A stretch of DNA of 64,000 nucleotides, from contig JAVYIG010000706.1 in NCBI GenBank assembly GCA_035222895.1, forward strand, positions 124,001 through 188,000, read 5' to 3'. The stretch comes from Strongylocentrotus droebachiensis. Its lineage: Eukaryota > Echinodermata > Echinoidea > Camarodonta > Strongylocentrotidae. Positions 59,515 through 64,000 of this stretch are shown here, piece by piece. The position numbers and the translations under genes were made by a program. Below the pieces are notes generated by a model. The model searched no databases and was not told the origin of the DNA. It worked only from the letters and a program-made list of their open reading frames with translations. Every line of letters starts with the position of its first letter. Within the stretch, counting starts at the first letter, position 1.

Positions 59515-59823
59515 AATAAATTAAATTACATTATGAATTTGGCCTATTCATTAAGCTAGGGCACTGTAACGCAATACGCAGTCATGACGAAAAGACCACT
59601 GGGGTAATTATTATTATGATTCATGGTGAATAACAGAGATAAAGAGGATCTTTCCTAAAACCCGCCAGTGGATTAAAGAAAAACACATCCAAAATTAACG
59701 AAATTTAAGATGATCACCCTCTCTACCAAAAAATGAGATGACAGTTGTCTGATTGTTTGAAATTTGAATAAACTCGGGGGCTGCAGCTAGACCCCGCCCC
59801 TGACCCTCTTGAGTCGTACGTCT

Positions 59824-60037
59824 CACTATGAACATGACTGACAAAGAAAGCGGACAAAATATACAGTTCCTCAGGTAGACAAAGGAACATCCCTTCACTG
59901 CTATTATGTAAAAATGTCTATAACAGGTGTCACATGCATATTCACCTTTTTACATAATAGCAGTGAAGGGATGTTCTTTTGTCTACCTGAGGAACTGTAT
60001 ATTTTGTCCGCTTTCATTGTCCGTCATGTTCATAGTG
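59824..60037. mobile_element. 214-bp foldback element with arms of about 90 bp
   Basis: 59824-59914 and 59948-60037 are inverted copies with very few differences (cactatgaacatgac at one end, its complement at the other), with a 30-bp loop. It is flanked by tct on both sides. It ends 75 bp from the CTLD exon at 60113. Confidence 0.85.
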
Positions 60038-60112
60038 TCTATGACCAAGAAGATAGTTTACATACGAAATAATTATGTCGGGTGGATGTACATGGCACAT
60101 CGTTTCCTTTAC

Positions 60113-60256
60113 CAAAGCGAGAGGATACTATATCGGTGCAGTCCTCTCGGCCTGTTCCATCGGGTTCCAGTGTAGTCACTGTTCGTCCCGTCTATCCACT
60201 CATAATTGCCATCTGATGTGGCGTCATGAAACCCTATCCACATGTACGCTGCATCA
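60113..60256 (-). CDS. C-type lectin domain exon (partial gene or pseudogene)
   Basis: After a CT-rich acceptor, the - strand reads DAAYMWIGFHDATSDGNYEW followed by IDGTNSDYTGTRWN: the WIGxxD...GxxxWxDGTxxxYxxW core of a CTLD. The likely exon ends at 60113 before gtaaag. The second half (NRPRGLHRYSILSLW) departs from the consensus, so the true donor may be earlier. No other exon of this domain is seen between here and 55.4 kb. It is a different sequence from the CTLD of the receptor gene. Confidence 0.68.
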
Positions 60257-60269
60257 CTCAGAGCAAGAG

Positions 60270-60823
60270 AGAGACGGATTGAGGGAGGGAAGGGAGGGAT
60301 AGAGGGAGAGAAAGAGAGAGGAAGGTTGAGAGAGGGGGAGAGAGGGGGAGGGAGAGAGGAAGAGGGGTAGATAGACCGAGAAACGGGAAGGGAGAGAATG
60401 AGAGAGAAAGAGAGAGAGAGAGATTGATAGAGGGGGAGGGAGAGATGGAGGAAGAGATGGAGGGAGAGATGGAGGGAGAGAGGGGGAGATGAAGCGGAGT
60501 AGATATGAAGAGAAAGGGGAAGAGAGAGAATATGAGAGAGAATGAGATAGAAAGAGATGGTGAAGAGAGAGAGATTTACAAAGACAGAGAGAAAGGCAGA
60601 GAGAGAGAGAAAGAGACAGACAGACATAGACAGAGAGAGAGAGAGAGGGGGGAGGGGATGAATAGAGCATTAAGTTTATGAATTCCTCATTACTCAACTG
60701 CCCGATGCAAGTACACGATTATATTACGTTGCTATTTTTTAAATTGAAGAAACTCTTCTTCTTCTTTTTTTTTTGGGGGGGGGGGGGATCCTTTCTTACT
60801 TTGTTAATTCATTTTAATAACTA
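60270..60823. repeat. Duplicated segment copy B, GA-rich left part
   Basis: From 60398 on, it aligns with position 1 onward of the window. The Ser/Leu-rich and Arg/Glu-rich open frames are translations of (GA)n/(CT)n. Confidence 0.85.
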
Positions 60824-61567
60824 TTATTATTATGTATTACAAAATACAAAATAAAAAGCACATATTACTGTTTTACAAAAAAATAATGTTATTTCTGTCT
60901 AAACCATGCTGTATATTATCAAAATATCAATGATAGACATTTTTTCGTATTTGATCCCAATTTATTGGGCCGCACAACATGATAAAATTGAATTGAGCCC
61001 TTTTAACAATCCACAAAATGTTATCTCTTGTTCATAATAATGCATGGTTAAGAATGTTGGACTTCCATATTAATTCTTTCAAACATTGCAAAATCCCTAA
61101 AAAGGCTATTCAAATTCTTAAAAAAACATAACGGAATGAACATTAATGTGACTCTAAGGTGCGTAACGATTTACAGGGACAGTTGAATACTTGTTTAAGA
61201 CCCCGAATGCCTTCAAAGTGCATGGTTATTTCTCTTATTCTTATTTACGACATTTCTAGTGCCCTTTCAGGATCTAAATTGCTATGAAGGTAATATTAGA
61301 CCCCCAAGTGTGTGAAATTTAGTTTAAATCCGATCATATCAATTCAGCTCCGCTTTTAAAATAATACGGTGACCATTAAATTCGAATAACAACAACAATA
61401 ATAACAATACACAGGCCGACTGGTTGTGCGTATTATTATCAACACGAATAGGCCAACAAAAAGCCAACGTTGGCATTGGCTGGAATAAAACGTATAAGGC
61501 ACTATTTCGTTTTTTCAAAGGCTGGTTAAAAATTATCGAATATTTGTAGGGCCCCACAAATATTAGA
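60824..61567. other. 745-bp block present only in copy B
   Basis: Copy A reads straight from aataact to gttatatttatg, while copy B has about 745 bp of AT-rich DNA between them. No inverted ends or target duplication were recognised. Whether it is an insertion in B or a loss in A cannot be told. Confidence 0.6.
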
Positions 61568-63260
61568 AATGGTTATATTTATGAATATTTCAGCCGTCTC
61601 TGAACAGAATTTGATCAAACAAAAATGATTTTGTTATTTAAAGTGTATGTTTTTCTGAGTTTTTCAAATTTGACACTCAGTTTTTCATTATCTCAATTTT
61701 TTTTTTTGTGTAGCACCCTCTATACCAAAACTCAATTATCCCTTTAAAGAAATGGCCTAGGTTAAGATTGATTAAAGGCTAAGTCCACTCCAAAAATAAC
61801 ATGCTTTCAATAGATGCAGAAAAACAGGAGAAACAGAGCAAGAAAAGTGTGGGGAAAATCGGATCACAAATAAGGAAGTTATGCATTTTTTTTAAAGTAT
61901 GAAAAACTATGGAGCAATGAAAAATCACTTCACAAATTGCCAAATTGGTTATTAGTTTGTGACGTCATTGCTTCACTATTTATCAATTGATTCATACATT
62001 TTTATCCCATTATTTCTCTTTTTATCCCAGAGATTTCCCCATGCCTTCGCCCAGATTTTATGTTTTTTTTAGGTTTTATTTCACAAAATCTTTTATGAAC
62101 TTTGAAAAATTGATATTATTTTCGGAATACTGTATATTCATAATTATTATTTTTCATATAAATAGTTTATTATTAGGGTGAAAATTGAAAAATTATATTA
62201 TCAATATAAAGAAAACAATTAGTAGAAAGTGAGGCAATGAAGTCACAGACTGATGAGTGAGTTGCCAAATTGTCTTGTGATTTTCAAAGTTGTTCATGTC
62301 ATTAAAAATTCATAACGTTCTTATTGGTTATCCGATTTTGCTCAAACTTTTTTGATTGGTTTGTCTGATTTTCTGCTTGTATTGAAATTAAGTTATTGTA
62401 AGAGTGGACTTGCCCTTTCAGATGGCTTAGGTCAAAAGTTAAAACTAACGAATACGTAAAGATGTTATGTTGATGTTGGATTCTATCGAACGTTTAGATC
62501 AATTTATGGAGGAGAAAAATCTCAAATGGAATAATCGTACCTGTTTCTTGTACGTAGTTTGGAAAAGTGTGTCAACGAAGTCGTTTTCTTGTCGAGAATG
62601 AATATAAACGAGATGACGTAAGCTGTCTATGACTAAGTCTCCGCCGCCAAGAGAGGGCACTGAATGACTACGTCAAAACATTTCAGCTTGTGTCCACGTC
62701 TTGTTGTAGGTAAAAATCTGTTCAAATGAAACAGCCAAAAATGTAACGAAGAACGGATTTAGGAATATGAAAATCGGGGCACATGTCCGATGAAACATCA
62801 GTCTCTCTGACAAGCAAAAATAAAAATATAAAAGGTTATCATATATTAAGGTGATTTTACCTCTTCCATTTAAGGGGGTGCAATTAAGAGACACAATATT
62901 AAGGACAAACTAAAGTATTTTAACAATGACATAGGTCCAGGGGTGGATCTAGCTTTTTGCTAGGGGGGTTGACCAAAATAATGACGAGGCGTGAAGCGGC
63001 GAGGCGATTTTTGGGGGTGTTTATTTCAACCCCGTATGTGATTTTTTCCAGGCATCCACTAACACAATGGAGACCATAGAAAGCAGTGCATGATAAAGAC
63101 TTTTTAAATCAAGTAACAGTTTAAACAGTTTGACTTACTAAGAGCCGTGTAACGGCGAGGCGATTTTGGGGGCTATTTTGAACCCCCGTATTGTGTTGTT
63201 TTCCTGGCATCCACTAACACAATGGAGACCATACAAAGCAGTGCATGATAACGTCTTTTT
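61568..63260. repeat. Duplicated segment copy B, right part (empty sites)
   Basis: Aligns with 480-1084, 4313-5149 and 10411-10725 of copy A, without the LINE (site at about 62150) and without the piggyBac-like element (single TTAA at 62884-62887). A unit ending gcatccactaacacaatgga is repeated twice near 63050 and 63190. Confidence 0.82.
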
Positions 63261-63299
63261 TTAATCAGATATCAGTTTAATACAATAATACAGTTATAT

Positions 63300-63390
63300 C
63301 CAGAGTGATCATGTGTTTGGTTAAGTAAGGAGATGAGTTGAATATTGTCTCGCAGTATTTGCACTTGAAAGGGTTTTTCTCCAGTGTGCG
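63300..63390 (-). pseudogene. C2H2 zinc-finger remnant
   Basis: The - strand gives PFKCKYCETIFNSSPYLTKH, a C2H2 finger up to the first His. The linker HTGEKPF is readable only in the next frame, which means a one-base shift, and the second His is replaced (KHMITL). A single broken finger with no partners: a processed or captured fragment. Confidence 0.6.
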
Positions 63391-63864
63391 TTTTTTTTCT
63401 TCTCCCCCCCTTTTTTGTTTGGGGGGAGGGGGCGAGGGGGGGGGGGGGGGGTTAACCCCCTTAACCCCCGTAGATCCGCGCCTGAGGTCTACCATGCTTT
63501 ACTGTTTTACAGCGAAACTAACTGCAGTCCACTTTTTTATTGCGATTTGTTTTCCTTCACACGATGGCATTTTCAAAAGCAGGTACACAAAATTACATTA
63601 TTACGTTATGATAATAATTTTGTTTGTTTTCACAGGAAAGCCTGATCATATCAGCGTCAATGCTATATTTCGTGAGGGCCATACAAAGCAGAAAAAGGGG
63701 CATATTAACTGTTACAATGCTTTGTGTAGGCCTACCTGTAGCAATGATTGCCAAATTCTCTGTGTGGTCATGCCTTGAACCAGAGGAATTTTTCTTGTTG
63801 GGGATCGGGGGAAAATGCAATGAATTATTGATAATTTATTGAATTTTCTTATTTTTTTTATATT
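63391..63864. other. No gene; poly-G/C tract and AT-rich DNA
   Basis: Has a long poly-G/poly-C run (63420-63455) within a ttaacccccgtagatccgcg-type repeat often seen at transposon edges, then AT-rich DNA with no supported coding. Confidence 0.5.
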
Positions 63865-64000
63865 TGTGGGGGCTACCCCCTACCCTAGCCCCCGCTGCGT
63901 ACATTCGTGATTCAGTGGCAAAGTAATGGCTTCGCAACTGTGAGGCCCACGGATCATAAACGTGTCGATGTGCTATTATTATTGTCTTTTTGTGAGGCAT
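63865..64000 (+). mobile_element. tRNA-derived SINE, runs off the window
   Basis: cgtgattcagtggcaaagta (A-box region) and ggatcataaacgtg (B-box region), then tcgatgtgctat. It is the same family as 23150-23300 on the - strand. Confidence 0.62.

Noticed and set aside
60109-60697. Ser/Leu-rich frames of 147-172 codons on the - strand
   Set aside because: Most of the length is translation of (GA)n/(CT)n repeats. Only the last 48 codons (60113-60256) are a real lectin-domain exon.

Overview
The window looks like animal DNA, most likely from an echinoderm. This rests on spliced exons with GT/AG borders, an AT-rich background crowded with transposon remnants and microsatellites, tRNA-headed SINEs, Tx1/L1-like and CR1/L2-like LINE fragments, and a receptor of a type (leucine-rich-repeat GPCR of the relaxin/GRL101 'type C' group carrying many LDLa modules) that is common in echinoderms, molluscs and amphioxus. 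The species cannot be named from the sequence alone.

One well-supported gene runs on the + strand from about 11.8 to 55.4 kb. I could chain 22 coding exons with matching splice phases into one open frame of about 1,123 codons: signal peptide (11.8 kb), a 24-kb first intron, a C-type lectin domain (CTLD, 36.1-38.8 kb), a short spacer exon, seven LDL-receptor class A modules (39.9-47.2 kb, each in its own phase 1-1 exon), a leucine-rich-repeat N-cap, about five LRR units in phase 2-2 exons (48.2-51.6 kb), the LGR hinge plus TM1-TM6 in one large exon (52.1-53.0 kb), TM7 with NPxxY (53.4 kb), and a cytoplasmic tail of about 125 residues in two exons (54.7-55.4 kb) that I cannot assign to a classical GPCR tail. 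The N-terminal half resembles a multi-ligand recognition module, and the C-terminal half is a class A receptor of the relaxin-receptor type.

The rest is mostly mobile DNA. Two direct copies of one segment (copy A 1-10.7 kb, copy B 60.4-63.2 kb) flank the gene. Comparing them exposes clean insertions in copy A: a CR1/L2-like LINE (1.08-4.31 kb) and a 5.26-kb TTAA-flanked piggyBac-like non-autonomous element (5.15-10.41 kb), itself filled with tandem units. Intron 1 holds a six-unit 1.14-kb satellite (14.57-21.43 kb), an array of six short hairpin repeats (21.45-21.86 kb), a broken Tx1-like LINE (23.45-29.88 kb) with nested TTAA-flanked MITEs, and a 1.6-kb hAT-like element with an 8-bp target duplication (32.3-33.9 kb). 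Introns 3 and 7 contain a GC-rich foldback element (36.6-37.9 kb), a CR1/L2-like RT fragment (40.8-41.9 kb) and a 1.8-kb TA-flanked element with perfect 37-bp inverted repeats and a 39-bp tandem array (43.1-44.9 kb).

Downstream of the gene on the - strand are one convincing but isolated CTLD exon (60.1 kb) and one weak rhodopsin-like membrane exon candidate (58.5 kb). These, with the A/B duplication that begins before the window starts, suggest that the gene sits in a tandemly duplicated receptor/lectin neighbourhood.
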